NCBI GenBank assembly: GCA_012845835.1
Contig: JABAKD010000016.1
Location: 3,775,859-3,839,858, forward strand
Reading direction: 5' to 3'
Source of the DNA: Undaria pinnatifida
Taxonomy: Eukaryota > Sar > Phaeophyceae > Laminariales > Alariaceae
DNA: 64,000 nucleotides
Shown here: positions 63,738-64,000 of the stretch, one piece after another
How the letters are laid out: the number at the start of each line of letters is the position of its first letter
How positions within the stretch are numbered: the stretch's first letter is position 1
The notes under the pieces: generated by a model
Told to the model about the DNA's origin: nothing
Seen by the model: only the letters and a program-made list of their open reading frames with translations
Database searches by the model: none
Made by a program: the position numbers and the translations under genes

Positions 63738-64000
63738 GTGAGTGGCGTCGTTGTTGCTGATGTTGCTGTTGCTGTTGCAGGTACTGTTCTCGTTTTGGTG
63801 CTGGTGTTGGTGTTGCTACTGCTGCTGCTGTGTTTATACTTGGTGCAGCTTCTGCTTCTGCTTCTGCTACTGCTATTGTACTGCTACTGGTCTGTTACTG
63901 CTCCTGCTAATGCTATTCCTACAATGTTCCAATCATTCAAACGAATCAAGTAAGCAATCAAGCGATCAAGCAACCAATCAATCGATCAATCGATCAACAA

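Noticed and set aside
63738-63900. Next exon beginning at 63781, giving a Tyr-Cys pair after EPLA as in PHD-finger proteins of the ING type
   Set aside because: The intron would be only 43 bp, and the following residues are low-complexity without the further Cys/His ligands.
1-64000. LTR retrotransposons, endogenous virus copies, Polinton-like elements or toxin genes
   Set aside because: No reverse transcriptase, integrase, capsid or similar motif was recognised in any frame, and no long direct repeats with LTR-like ends were seen.
1-64000. CRISPR arrays, bacterial operons, rRNA
   Set aside because: No regularly spaced short repeats with unique spacers, no bacterial gene organisation and no rRNA-like sequence were seen.

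Overview
The window is eukaryotic nuclear DNA. It is intron-rich, full of interspersed repeats and microsatellites, and carries two complete multi-exon genes on the minus strand. The picture fits a flagellated stramenopile, most likely a brown alga of the Ectocarpus kind. That is inferred from many short exons with kilobase introns, a flagellar kinesin-9, an internal TTAGGG array and tRNA-derived SINEs. No database search was possible.

Layout. 1-11,137: no recognisable gene; dispersed repeats, tRNA-derived SINE pieces, poly-G tracts and a palindromic MITE. 11,138-23,742 (minus): an M3-family metallo-oligopeptidase in at least 15 exons, closing to an open frame of 821 codons plus stop from position 23,731, with a candidate organelle-targeting exon near 24,164-24,250. 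24,255-27,849: spacer, no recognised gene. 27,850-41,698 (minus): a complete kinesin-9 (KIF6/KIF9-type) gene in 19 exons, 842 residues, including one GC-AG intron. 41,699-62,900: about 21 kb without a recognised gene, dense in mobile elements. These include a long-TIR element with Mutator-like features and a telomeric array inside it, a 463-bp tandem duplication, a CCAAT-bearing tandem array of about 175-bp units, several SINEs and a pair of TTAA-bounded inverted repeats. 62,996-63,480: a strand-asymmetric poly-C tract. 63,496-63,737 (plus): one probable internal exon of a gene running off the right edge.

The two genes are unrelated in function. The kinesin would act in the flagellar axoneme, and the peptidase would degrade short peptides, perhaps in plastid or mitochondrion. 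They lie head-to-tail on the same strand about 3.6 kb apart. Exons were joined by hand from GT-AG sites, phase agreement and family alignment from memory. Every junction keeps the frame, which is strong internal support.

The richest unexplained material is the repeat landscape. Several families recur two to six times. One carries a conserved ATG-led peptide ([15 protein letters not shown]), another a shared protein-like stretch (FGYSTP...PCPK), and a near-palindromic 9-mer (TACCAGGTA) is strikingly frequent outside the exons.
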